Below the pieces are notes generated by a model, which was not told where the DNA came from, searched no databases, and saw only the letters and a program-made list of their open reading frames with translations. Below are positions 1 through 7,046 of a DNA stretch of 11,395 nucleotides, piece after piece. Positions within the stretch are counted from its first letter, which is position 1. Each line of letters opens with the position of its first letter. This DNA comes from Thermoplasmatota archaeon. Its GTDB lineage: Archaea > Thermoplasmatota > E2 > DHVEG-1. The DNA lies in the NCBI GenBank assembly GCA_030612095.1, contig JAUWOO010000048.1:1-11395 (forward strand), given 5' to 3'. A program made the position numbers and the translations under genes.

Positions 1-80
1 ATCTGTGATGCATATTAAAGAATTGTGTTTTAATGAAGGTTTTAATGAAGGTTTTATTGTAAAATACTCCTAAATGGCAT
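1..80 (-). promoter_or_regulatory. Probable promoter region of an unseen galE copy left of the window
   Basis: From position 2 the sequence matches 9007 onward, which is the promoter region of the galE 5' fragment at 8438-8929. The shared part includes TCTGTGATGCATATTAAAG and ATAAAATACTCCTAAA-like sequence. A TATA-like TTTAATAT lies on the minus strand at 12-19, equivalent to 9017-9024, so transcription would run leftward out of the window. By analogy a galE-like start codon is expected roughly 80-90 bp left of position 1. A small duplication (TTTTAATGAAGG twice at about 31-54) distinguishes this copy from 9030-9050. The homology is seen directly; the promoter role and the unseen gene are inferred. 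Confidence 0.5.
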
Positions 81-387
81 CTGCCATAGTTCATAATTAT
101 CAAACACGGCAGTTAACAACCATCGTTCATATATGAAATAATCCACATTTTAGCGCATCCAACAGAAGAAGAAAAAAGGCACTTTCTTCCAATCGACACG
201 CACAACTCACCTATCAGACATGTCTGCCATCCTTCATATATTAACGATAGCAGTTACCCCCACCTTCATTATCAAGGATAGCAGGTGAATCATATATGAA
301 CTATAGCAGTTATCATCACTTTTATCATTATCAAACTCAGCAGTTATTGCTGTGGACAATGGCAGTTACCATTATGAAGAATAGCAG
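81..387 (+). repeat. Structured half-site repeat array, copy A
   Basis: It starts with an imperfect 32-bp palindrome at 81-112 (arms CTGCCATAGTTCATAA and TTATCAAACACGGCAG). A perfect TTCATATATGAA follows at 126-137, then a near-palindromic 30-bp site at 224-253 (CTGCCAT...GATAGCAG around TTCATATATTAA). Directly repeated 16-bp half-sites TTATSAANNNNRGCAG follow at 269, 294, 328, 350 (degenerate) and 372. Measured from the right half of the 30-bp palindrome at 238, the steps are 31, 25, 34, 22 and 22 bp. That is the same string as arrays B and C with the unit before the 34-bp step missing. It encodes no convincing protein. Function unknown; candidates are a recombination site, an iteron-like origin or an operator array. 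Confidence 0.85.
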
Positions 388-960
388 GTAAAGATATCAC
401 ATCCATCTAAACTGATAAAAACATTTATATTCACTGTAATACGTGGTCCTGATATCTCCACTCGTAATTCAGGAAGAAGTAGTTTTTGCTCCTGAGCACT
501 TAAAGAGAAAGAAGGTTCATACGATGTGTAAAGCTGAAAACCCCAGTCTGTACTCCGGCATGAAAGACCCTTTGAGGAAAGGATGTTTTTTGTCTTTAAT
601 GCTCCTTTTTCATCTGCTACCGCATCAATATCAAGGGTGTATCTTTTATGATTCTTTTACGCATAGTCTTTGTCTGTTACCAGACGTTTTTGTCATGCAA
701 TCTTTGTCGATTAATAGCTATCTGTTAAGTATATCCTTCATGTTATAGTAATGGCATAAAATTATCGTACTTCTTTTGGTTTCCAAATAGAGTCAACGCT
801 TGCAAACCACGACCGCAGAAATATTCGAAAATTAATTGCTTTACCTATATAACATATTTGTTAATCTGTTTTTTTACTTATATTTGATCTTGGTCTTATT
901 ATTTCAGTATAATATATTATATATCATGCCCCAAATGCAGCATAATAATTGTATTAAATT
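388..960. other. Gene-poor spacer with short family-2 repeats
   Basis: No convincing gene is seen. An open frame at 443-748 has no recognisable domain, no leaderless promoter and low-complexity, cysteine/leucine-rich content, so it is not annotated. Two short repeats at 661-681 (GCATAGTCTTTGTCTGTTAC) and 697-713 (GCAATCTTTGTCGATTA) resemble the tandem repeats at 2356-2487 on the other side of the neighbouring ATPase gene. The last 150 bases are very AT-rich and lead into the ATPase promoter. Confidence 0.5.
661..713 (+). repeat. Family-2 short repeats, left copy (2 units)
   Basis: Two units of the type GCANNNTCTTTGTCNRTTA start at 661 and 697. The second, GCAATCTTTGTCGATTA, is close to GCAATCTTCGTCTGTTTTA at 2356. 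The family is different from the TTATCAA/GGCAG half-sites. Together with 2356-2487 it flanks the DUF4143 ATPase gene in the same orientation, so it may mark the ends of that cargo module. Confidence 0.45.
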
Positions 961-965
961 AGAAC

Positions 966-980
966 AGAAAAGTTTATAAA
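966..980 (+). promoter_or_regulatory. Archaeal BRE/TATA promoter of the DUF4143 ATPase
   Basis: A purine-rich BRE-like GAAAAG is followed by TTTATAAA at 973-980. The TATA centre lies about 26 bp upstream of the ATG at 1003, the normal TATA-to-transcription-start distance in archaea. The mRNA should therefore begin at or within a few bases of the start codon. No Shine-Dalgarno sequence is present, in agreement. Confidence 0.7.
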
Positions 981-1002
981 TTGTTTTATTATAGAACCAT
1001 AT

Positions 1003-2265
1003 ATGGATTTGTTTTCGGAGTTTGAAGAATGGAGCATCTATGCAAAACAACAAAAACTTCATAAAAGAAATATTGATTTTTCATCAATTATCAGAAATAC
1101 CCAAATGAAAATCCCTGCTATAACAGGTATAAGAAGATCAGGAAAAACAAGTCTTCTCATGCTTCTTATGCAACTGCTTTCAAAAAAAGAAGAAAAAGTT
1201 GGGTATATCAACCTGGAAGATAACCGCCTTAAAAATCAAGAAGATGTTCTTGACAACATCATTAAATGGTTTGGTGACAAGGGATATCTCTTACTTGATG
1301 AAATCACCGCTGTAGATGGTTGGGAGGGATGGCTTGCACGAACCCATGAACTTCTCAAAGGAAAACTTCATATTATAGTCAGTTCATCAAGAAAAACACT
1401 CTCCAAACCAAGTAAACCATTACGAGGACGCATACTTCCATATGAAATATATCCTTTATCCTTCATGGAATATCTTGATTTTCAACATATCAAAGTTCAA
1501 TTAACAACTGCAAGCACAGGAAAACAAGAACAAGCATTTAAAAAATATCAACAATATGGTGGTTTCCCAGAAGTAACCCTTACAAAAAATAACACTGATA
1601 AAGTACGTATTCTCAATACTTATTATACCGATATCATCGCCCTAGATGTAGCTGAGATGTCTCATATGGATATCTCCATGGTTGAAACATTTGCTCGGTA
1701 TGTTCTACAGAGCCCCTATTTTTCAGCGTCAAAATGTTTGAATTTTTTTAAATCATTAGGGTTCAAAATAGGAAAAGAAAAACTTTTACATTTAGAACAA
1801 TACATGCAGTCTGCATATCTTTTCTTCTTTATCCCAATTTTCTCCTACAACATAAAAGACAGATCCCAATATCCACGAAAATCTTATGTGGGAGACACTG
1901 GATTTTTTTATAGTATCCAAGGAATGGAAAACAAAGGAAGAATATATGAAAACATGGTTTTTTTGGAATTAAAACGACGGATAAAAGAAAATCAGGAAAT
2001 TTGTTATTGGAAAAACAAAAAAGGAAATGAAACAGATTTTATCATAAAACAAGGAACAAACATCAAAAAAATCATTCAAGTAACAACGGATATTCAAAAA
2101 AAGGAAACATTAAACAGGGAAATCAATGGGTTAGTTGCCTGTGCAAAAGAACTCGACATAAACAAGGGTTTGATTCTTACAGAAAAACTAGAAAAAATCC
2201 GGACGATAGAGAATATAGAAATTTCATTCAAACCATGTATGAAATGGCTACAGCAAAAAAAATAG
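1003..2265 (+). CDS. AAA ATPase with DUF4143-type C-terminal domain
   Basis: This 420-residue protein has the layout of the AAA_14/DUF4143 family. The P-loop is at 42-50 (GIRRSGKTS), a Walker B at 95-100 (YLLLDE), and a sensor-like SSSR at 127-130. The family signature LRGRILPYEIYPLSFMEYL is at about 140-158 and YGGFPEV at 185-191. The C-terminal part carries ENMVFLELKRR and YWKNKKGNETDFII (around 335-348), which in this family forms a PD-(D/E)XK-like fold. The usual IEVK is replaced by IQVTTD, so nuclease activity is doubtful. The cellular role of the family is unsettled; it is often found with mobile or toxin-antitoxin-like genes. The ATG at 1003 fits a leaderless transcript from the TATA box at 973-980. 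The gene stands alone, converges on galE, and ends before a probable terminator. It looks intact. Confidence 0.88.
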   Translation: MDLFSEFEEWSIYAKQQKLHKRNIDFSSIIRNTQMKIPAITGIRRSGKTSLLMLLMQLLSKKEEKVGYINLEDNRLKNQEDVLDNIIKWFGDKGYLLLDEITAVDGWEGWLARTHELLKGKLHIIVSSSRKTLSKPSKPLRGRILPYEIYPLSFMEYLDFQHIKVQLTTASTGKQEQAFKKYQQYGGFPEVTLTKNNTDKVRILNTYYTDIIALDVAEMSHMDISMVETFARYVLQSPYFSASKCLNFFKSLGFKIGKEKLLHLEQYMQSAYLFFFIPIFSYNIKDRSQYPRKSYVGDTGFFYSIQGMENKGRIYENMVFLELKRRIKENQEICYWKNKKGNETDFIIKQGTNIKKIIQVTTDIQKKETLNREINGLVACAKELDINKGLILTEKLEKIRTIENIEISFKPCMKWLQQKK

Positions 2266-2284
2266 CAGATGACCTTCTATGTGA

Positions 2285-2343
2285 AATAACCTATGTTGTC
2301 TAATAGGAGTCCTTGTCTCTTAAGTCACATATGTTATTTTTTT
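2285..2343 (+). terminator. Probable terminator of the DUF4143 ATPase gene
   Basis: An inverted repeat, AATAACCTATG at 2285-2295 with CATATGTTATT at 2328-2338 (10 of 11 pairs), is followed by a run of seven T at 2337-2343, 20-75 bp after the stop codon. The oligo-T run alone matches the archaeal termination signal; the hairpin has a long loop and may be incidental. Confidence 0.5.
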
Positions 2344-2355
2344 CGCATATTGCAT

Positions 2356-2487
2356 GCAATCTTCGTCTGTTTTACCCCCAAATTTTGCAGAACTCGTCAG
2401 TTATGTTATGTGCAGAACTCGTCAGTTGTAATATGCGCAAAACTTGTCTGTTACCTGACAACTTTTGCATGAAATTTTCATCAGTTA
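2356..2487 (+). repeat. Family-2 tandem repeat, right copy (about 5 units)
   Basis: Units of the form GCANAANTNGTCNGTTA begin at 2356, 2387, 2412, 2437 and 2467. The middle three are 25 bp apart and the outer ones 30-31 bp. The clearest pair reads GCAGAACTCGTCAGTT at 2387 and 2412. The array runs into the stop codon of galE (2485-2487). Similar units occur at 661-713, so the DUF4143 ATPase gene is bracketed by this family. Role unknown; it could be a termination or attachment region or a degenerate minisatellite. Confidence 0.65.
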
Positions 2488-3684
2488 TTTAATCTTGTCA
2501 ATACCAGCAGCATCAATTAATCCATTTTTGAGATCAAGTGGAACATTATACCCAGTTTGTTCTAGAACGTGTTCCAGTTTAGTATTATCTGCAAAGGAAT
2601 CATGAATATCACCAGAGCGATATGGTTGATATTCAATGTTGTTTAAATCAGTATCATGAATACTCAGTAATGTGTTTGCAAGGAAGTGAATACTTGTTTG
2701 TTCACCAGTACCAACATTGAAAACATTGGTTGTTGCAATATCATTATCTTTATCGCTGCTATTATTACCATTGCCATTATTGCTTTTGGCTAATGCAATA
2801 TTAGCGTTTACCACATCATCTACGTAAATGAAGTCTCTTGTTTGTGTGCCATCTCCATAAATGATTAGTGGTTTGCCTTGTTTGATGCGACTGATGAACT
2901 TAGGGATTACTGCTGCATAATCGCCATTTGGATCTTGTCTTGGACCATAGACATTGAAATATCTTAAACAAACTGTTGGCAGATTGTATGTTTTACTGAA
3001 GATATCACAATAGTATTCCCCCATAAGTTTACTTGTTGCATATGGACTTAAAGGATCTGATTTTTGTGTTTCTTTTAAAGGCAATGCATCATCTGGCGGG
3101 TTTCCATAAACTGCACATGAGGAGCTGAAGATCACTTTACCAACGTCATTATCTTTTGCCGCTAGAAGCGTATTGAGTGTTCCTGTGACATTTACTTCAT
3201 GCGTGGTGAGCGGGTCAATTATGCTTTTGGGGACACTTGCAATTGCAGCAAGATGAAAAACAAACTGTGGTTTATATTTTTTGAAAATGTTTTGGAGAAG
3301 AGCAAGGTTTGTTATGTCGGCTTTTATGAAAGTGACATGATCGCCGGACAACACTAATTCTAATTCTTCTTTTTGCTCTTCTTTGGTTTTACTTGTGTGA
3401 GCGTATGCCATGTTTCCTTCTTCGCTGTTTGAAGGTTTTGCATGCATTTTAAGGTCTTGGAATGCTTCATTATCTTTGCTATTGTTAAAATGATGAGTGA
3501 TGTTTGCAAGCTTTCCTGTACTGAGATTATCAATTATGATGATGTGGTTTTGTAGTGCTGGCGTTGCCAAAGCATCAACAATGTGACTACCTATAAACCC
3601 TGCTCCACCAGTTATGATACACGTTGCATTGGTAATTCTCTGCTTTGAAATGTTTTGTTTTTTACTCTCTGGTATTTGTTTCAT
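2485..3684 (-). CDS. galE: NAD-dependent sugar-nucleotide epimerase, UDP-glucose 4-epimerase-like
   Basis: This cytosolic extended short-chain dehydrogenase/reductase probably interconverts UDP-hexoses (UDP-Glc/Gal or their N-acetyl forms) for surface glycans. The NAD-binding GGAGFIG is at 26-32, the ribose-binding IIDN at 50-53, ADIT at 122-125 and HLAA at 144-147. The catalytic SSS is at 187-189 and YATSK at 215-219. The substrate region contains RYFNVYGPRQ at 241-250 and GDGTQTRDFIYVDD at 277-290. At 399 residues it is longer than the usual 310-330. The excess is an N-terminal tail of about 20 residues, a hydrophilic insert at about 63-113 between NAD-fold strands, and an Asn/Ser/Asp-rich loop at about 301-319. 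The purine-rich AAGGAAGG directly abuts the ATG. It is the only complete copy here; 5' fragments lie at 8438-8929 and 11114-11341. Exact substrate is not determinable. Confidence 0.9.
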   Translation of the reverse strand: MKQIPESKKQNISKQRITNATCIITGGAGFIGSHIVDALATPALQNHIIIIDNLSTGKLANITHHFNNSKDNEAFQDLKMHAKPSNSEEGNMAYAHTSKTKEEQKEELELVLSGDHVTFIKADITNLALLQNIFKKYKPQFVFHLAAIASVPKSIIDPLTTHEVNVTGTLNTLLAAKDNDVGKVIFSSSCAVYGNPPDDALPLKETQKSDPLSPYATSKLMGEYYCDIFSKTYNLPTVCLRYFNVYGPRQDPNGDYAAVIPKFISRIKQGKPLIIYGDGTQTRDFIYVDDVVNANIALAKSNNGNGNNSSDKDNDIATTNVFNVGTGEQTSIHFLANTLLSIHDTDLNNIEYQPYRSGDIHDSFADNTKLEHVLEQTGYNVPLDLKNGLIDAAGIDKIK

Positions 3685-3800
3685 CCTTCCTTACAACGTA
3701 AAAATGCCTTCCTCCACAAAACATGCATTGTTTCTCTAATTAAAAACATATGCAAAAAAAGAAAGTTATGGTGGGAACAACATTATTTTTTGGGTTTAAA
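3685..3800 (-). promoter_or_regulatory. Promoter and leader of full-length galE
   Basis: On the minus strand a TATA-like TTTTTAAT lies at 3739-3746, which predicts a transcript starting near 3717 with a leader of about 33 nt. The leader contains GGAGGAAGG and, directly against the ATG, AAGGAAGG. This segment does not resemble the leaders of the two truncated galE copies (24-bp repeats and GGGGG site), although the repeat array beyond it does match. The intact gene has therefore acquired a different 5' end from its fragments. Confidence 0.45.
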
Positions 3801-3806
3801 GGCCAC

Positions 3807-4156
3807 CTGCCATAGTTCATAATTATGAAAGCCAGCAGTTATCAACTGTCTTTCATATATTATTGCCTACTTTTTTCAACCACTTCCTAACTACCATCAA
3901 CAGGAAAAAAACCATCTTATATTTTGCCACATCTCACAATTTTACCTCCCAACGTAACCACCTCTTCTACCTCCCGAAAAACACCTATGAAGGATAGCAG
4001 TTTCCCCCCTCTTTATTGTCAACGATGGCAGGTGAATCATATATGAACTATGGCAGTTACCATTATCAAACTCAGCTGTTTTCATCACCTTTGTCATTAT
4101 CACACTCAGCAGGTATGATTATCAACGATGGCAGTTACCATTATCAAGGACGGCAG
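3807..4156 (+). repeat. Structured half-site repeat array, copy B
   Basis: A 32-bp palindrome at 3807-3838 has a perfect 14-bp centre TTCATAATTATGAA and CTGC/GCAG ends. A TTCATATAT remnant follows at 3852. The right half of the second palindrome survives at 3985-4000 (CTATGAAGGATAGCAG). Half-sites start at 4016, 4041, 4063, 4097, 4119 and 4141, giving steps of 31, 25, 22, 34, 22 and 22 bp, identical to array C. An open frame of 93 codons at 4016-4297 merely reads through these units. The 22-bp period is not a multiple of three, so the repeat is not protein-coding. The array lies immediately upstream of galE. Confidence 0.88.
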
Positions 4157-4460
4157 ATGGTGATGGAACTCTCCATTGCTGTTTTCTGCAAAACCCAGGC
4201 TCAACTCCACTGCTGCCTTTGCAATCTCCATCAGTTATCAACCGACTTTCGCACGCTAAAAACATCAGGCATATTCGTGTACGATAAAAACAATTGATCA
4301 AGACTTTCGCACTTTTTTGAAAAACAGGGAGAAAATGTCAATTGCTAAAGTTTTGTTTTCCCTCCTTACGTAGGCTGATTAATGGCAAAAAGTGCAAAAG
4401 TATTGTCTTAAATTAATCCCGCCATAATTCCGCCATATTTTTAATAATTCCGCCAAAAAA
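4157..4460. other. Spacer with short AATTCCGCC repeats
   Basis: No gene is seen. Near the right end, AATCCCGCC and two AATTCCGCC copies lie within 4411-4455. Read on the minus strand, after the stop of the neighbouring regulator fragment and in the same frame, they give FFGGIIKNMAELWRD and then a stop. This may be the decayed C-terminal tail of that gene. The rest is unremarkable AT-rich sequence. Confidence 0.4.
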
Positions 4461-5012
4461 TTATCTTGAAACATAGGTAGCACCTCTCCTTTTCCCCATC
4501 CGTTCAATTAATCCCTTTTCAACAAGTAATTTTAGCTCTCTCGAAGCAGTCCTGTCAGAAACATCAAAATACTTACAATATTCTTTATTAGTCATCTTTT
4601 GTTTTTCGTTTACCATTAATTCTAATGCTTTAATCTGTCTATCATTTAATCCTAATTCTTTAAGATCTATTTTTCCCGCTTCAGGAATTAGCTTTAAGAT
4701 GTCGTCAGGTGCATAAAATATAACCTCAAATCCTCCACCGATTTCTTCAAAATCAGGTTCTTTTAAACCATGTTCGGCACACCACTGAACAATTTTATTG
4801 GTTCCTTTACCCCATTGTTCAATATTTTTTATCAAAAAGAAACTGTTAGCAATTAGAGGGTTTCTTGGAAGAGAAGGATGTGGTTTCTTCAATGCTTCCA
4901 GTGTTAACCCTAAGGGTAATTCGCCTGGATTCCATATTTCAATTCTGTCAGAAAAAACCACAGCATGTAGGATTATAACAGACAGCAGATATCGACTATC
5001 CTCAACATCCAA
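4461..5012 (-). pseudogene. 3' remnant of a RecG-like/AlbA-domain transcriptional regulator
   Basis: The 183 codons correspond to the C-terminal part of the family annotated as 'ATP-dependent DNA helicase RecG-related' or AlbA_2-domain regulators. The stretch FSDRIEIWNPGELPLGLT, then PRNPLIANSFF and IEQWGKGTNKIVQ (about 20-80), is typical of its HATPase_c_4 domain. Residues about 122-180 form a winged helix (NDRQIKALELM, DVSDRTASRELKLLVEKGLIERMG). The N-terminal AlbA_2 domain of about 200 residues is missing: the frame is closed by a stop about 13 codons upstream of the TTG at 5012, and no ATG exists in frame. The family is thought to regulate transcription and is common next to mobile genes. 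The piece is most likely an inactive remnant; a stand-alone DNA-binding protein made from the TTG is possible but less likely. It lies 62 bp beyond the DUF234 ATPase on the same strand. Confidence 0.7.
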
Positions 5013-5074
5013 ATGATGGCTGATACATCCTCTTTCAACCGCCTTTTCTTATATAAAACCATATCTATTTTACA

Positions 5075-6463
5075 TTATCTCCTTTCCAAAATCCGTTTAA
5101 TCACATTGAGGTCGTAGAGTTTGACACATTCACTTTCTGCAGTTTTCATTAAACCAGATGTAAACCCACTTTTACTAAACAATACAAATTCTTCCTTTCT
5201 TTCCTTATTATGCCATTTCACATCGTTAGCTTTTTTTCGTAATTGCTCATACGTTTTTTGATTCATTTTTTTCTTTGTCCATTTACATTCACCAAAAAGA
5301 ATGGTGTTCTTTCTTTCATTTACAGCGACAATATCTATCTCTTGATCCTGGTACCACCAGGTTCCTATTTTTGAATAATCCCCTATATCAAACTGAAGTA
5401 TTTCCTGGCAGACCGTTTCAAATGGCAAAGAAACATAGTCATCAATAGATGGCCATATGATGTCATTAACCGCTTTTTTATAATCACGTTCTAAAAATGT
5501 TTCATTGGGGAGAACATATCTAAACCAGAAGTTAAAATAGTTGTCATTGATAAAATATTTTCCTCGTTTACTTTTTCTATCTGCAGTCACTGGAAGTTTT
5601 TTTTCAAGTAAATGTAGGTTCTGAAGACTTAGAAGATATTTATTAACGCTATTTTTCTTGATGCCTGTTTGTTGCACAATTTCATTAAACGTGGTAGAAC
5701 CATGTGCCACGGTCTTTAATATTGAAAAATAGTTTTTTGGTTCTCTGAGTTCTTCCCTGAGAAGATTATGTGTTTCCTCTCTAAGGACAGATCCTTTACT
5801 TACAATGTTTTCTGCAATATTTTCCTTCACCGTTTTTTCAGATTCGAATTGTTCTAAAAAGAAAGGAACTCCGCCAAGAATGCAATAGGTTCGTATTTGA
5901 TCAATAATTGAATAAGTTTTGAATAATTTCCGACTTTCCCTGAATGGCAACGGTTGCACATTCCATTGTCCTGTCCGTCGACCGTACAGCGGACTTTTAT
6001 ATGCCAACACTTCTGTTTCCATCATTCCAACAGATGAACCCGTAAGAATCAACATCAGTGTTGATTTTTTTAGGTGCTCATCCCATATTTTTTGAAATCT
6101 TGAAAGGATTTCCTTCTTTGTGCTAATAAGATTTTGAAATTCATCAATAACCACAATTAAATGACGGCGTTGTTGAAGATTTTTAAAGAGAGCTTCCCAG
6201 TCATCTTTTAAATCTTTCATCTCTGGAAACGTTTGGTTTACCGTTATATGAAATTCTTCAATTTGATCTTTTTCTGTTTCTCTTGATACTAGATGATAGA
6301 TTGCTTGTTTATCAGCAATGAACTGCTTTATAAGTTCTGTTTTCCCAACTCTCCGCCTCCCATAAATGATAAGGAATTCTGCTCTAGGTGATGTATATCT
6401 TTTCTGCAGAAATGCAAGTTCTTCTTTTCGATCAACAAACCAGTCATTTGTTAACATACTCAT
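5075..6463 (-). CDS. Archaeal AAA ATPase with DUF234 (PD-(D/E)XK-like) domain
   Basis: Counting from the earliest ATG (6478, 467 residues), the P-loop GRRRVGKTE is at 40-48, the Walker B LIVVIDEF at 107-114 and a sensor TGSS at 146-149, followed by the family motif YKSPLYGRRTGQW (160-172). A winged-helix-like region lies around 255-295. The C-terminal DUF234 domain holds EIDIVAVNER (380-389) and FGECKW (395-400), which supply the acidic residues and E-x-K of a restriction-endonuclease-like site. The family is widespread in archaea; its role is unproven, but defence or selfish-element functions are often suggested. Three in-frame ATGs exist (6478, 6463, 6457). The TATA box at about 6482-6490 is too close to 6478 and fits a leaderless start at 6463 or 6457; 6457 aligns best with the paralogue at 7047. 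The gene is intact and is a paralogue of 7047-8427. Confidence 0.88.
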   Translation of the reverse strand: MSMLTNDWFVDRKEELAFLQKRYTSPRAEFLIIYGRRRVGKTELIKQFIADKQAIYHLVSRETEKDQIEEFHITVNQTFPEMKDLKDDWEALFKNLQQRRHLIVVIDEFQNLISTKKEILSRFQKIWDEHLKKSTLMLILTGSSVGMMETEVLAYKSPLYGRRTGQWNVQPLPFRESRKLFKTYSIIDQIRTYCILGGVPFFLEQFESEKTVKENIAENIVSKGSVLREETHNLLREELREPKNYFSILKTVAHGSTTFNEIVQQTGIKKNSVNKYLLSLQNLHLLEKKLPVTADRKSKRGKYFINDNYFNFWFRYVLPNETFLERDYKKAVNDIIWPSIDDYVSLPFETVCQEILQFDIGDYSKIGTWWYQDQEIDIVAVNERKNTILFGECKWTKKKMNQKTYEQLRKKANDVKWHNKERKEEFVLFSKSGFTSGLMKTAESECVKLYDLNVIKRILERR

Positions 6464-6490
6464 AAGTATAATACTCATGAGTACTTAAAT
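6457..6490 (-). promoter_or_regulatory. Promoter with paired dyad operator of the DUF234 ATPase
   Basis: On the minus strand ATTTAAGTA (6490-6482) serves as TATA box. Overlapping it is a perfect 12-bp palindrome, TACTCATGAGTA, at 6472-6483. A one-mismatch copy, TACTCATAAGTA, lies at 6457-6468, with centres 15 bp apart. The pair spans the region between TATA box and predicted transcription start, where an archaeal repressor would act. The sites are seen directly; regulation is inferred. Confidence 0.5.
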
Positions 6491-6552
6491 ATTGTTAGGT
6501 GTTGTTCAGTTTAATCTAGAGGGTTTAAAAATTAATAAAAGATCCCTTTGGG

Positions 6553-6930
6553 CTGTGAAACCTGGCAGTTCACCCAAGCATACCACAATCAAAATCATCT
6601 ACACACTCACGCTTTCAACAGAAGTAAAACGCAACTATATTTTAATCTCGCCCGTATTCATAACCACTTCTTTCACTCACAAGTCAACACTGCTACTTGC
6701 TCGCTATCCTTCATATATGAACTATAGCAGTTTTTGATATTGATTTTATGAACAACGGCAGGTGAATCATATATGAACTACGGCAGTTACCATTATCAAA
6801 CTCAGCTGTTTCCATCACCTTTACCATTATCAAACTCAGCAGGTATGCTTATAAACAATAGCAGTTAGGATTATGAAACCTGGCAGGTAAGCATATAAAA
6901 AGCTGCAATTATCATCATCAGCGACTGCAG
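6553..6930 (+). repeat. Structured half-site repeat array, copy C
   Basis: A lone half-site at 6553-6568 (CTGTGAAACCTGGCAG) sits where the first palindrome would be, and the shared CAACAGAAG follows at 6617. The 30-bp palindromic site is at 6701-6730, with a perfect TTCATATATGAA centre and GCTAT/ATAGC arms. Half-sites start at 6746, 6771, 6793, 6827, 6849 and 6871, giving steps of 31, 25, 22, 34, 22 and 22 bp, the same string as array B. Degenerate units continue to about 6930. Unlike B and D, this copy has no galE 5' end on its left; the start of the DUF234 ATPase lies there instead. Confidence 0.87.
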
Positions 6931-7010
6931 TTCTCATCTCATTTTTTTCTGTTACGTCCAGAAATTTTTTCATTGAATGTAATAGCTTTTGTTTTTTTAC
7001 GATCAGTACC

Positions 7011-7025
7011 AAAAAGGTTAATAAT
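7011..7025 (+). promoter_or_regulatory. BRE/TATA promoter of the frameshifted DUF234 ATPase
   Basis: AAAAAGG (BRE-like) is followed by TTAATAAT at 7018-7025, whose centre is about 25 bp from the ATG at 7047. This predicts a leaderless transcript. A second AT-rich stretch (TTATGATTATATAAT, 7031-7045) is too close to the start codon to be the TATA box. Confidence 0.5.
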
Positions 7026-7046
7026 TCGGTTTATGATTATATAATC

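Noticed and set aside
269..387. CRISPR-like array of short repeats
   Set aside because: Units are 16-22 bp, degenerate, and the intervals of about 6 bp are too short for spacers; no cas genes are present.
443..748. 101-codon open frame
   Set aside because: No recognisable domain, no promoter or ribosome site, composition unlike the real genes, and it reads through family-2 repeats.
4016..4297. 93-codon open frame with repeated SYHYQ-like peptide
   Set aside because: It is a translation of array B; the 22-bp period would change frame every unit, and equivalent arrays do not keep the frame.
5013..5074. Independent promoter and short gene (TTTTATATAA, then an ATG about 24 bp on) for the regulator remnant
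   Set aside because: The ATG opens only an 8-codon frame that is not in phase with the regulator; probably coincidence.
6492..6737. 81-codon open frame
   Set aside because: It spans the promoter side and first part of array C, with no domain or promoter of its own.
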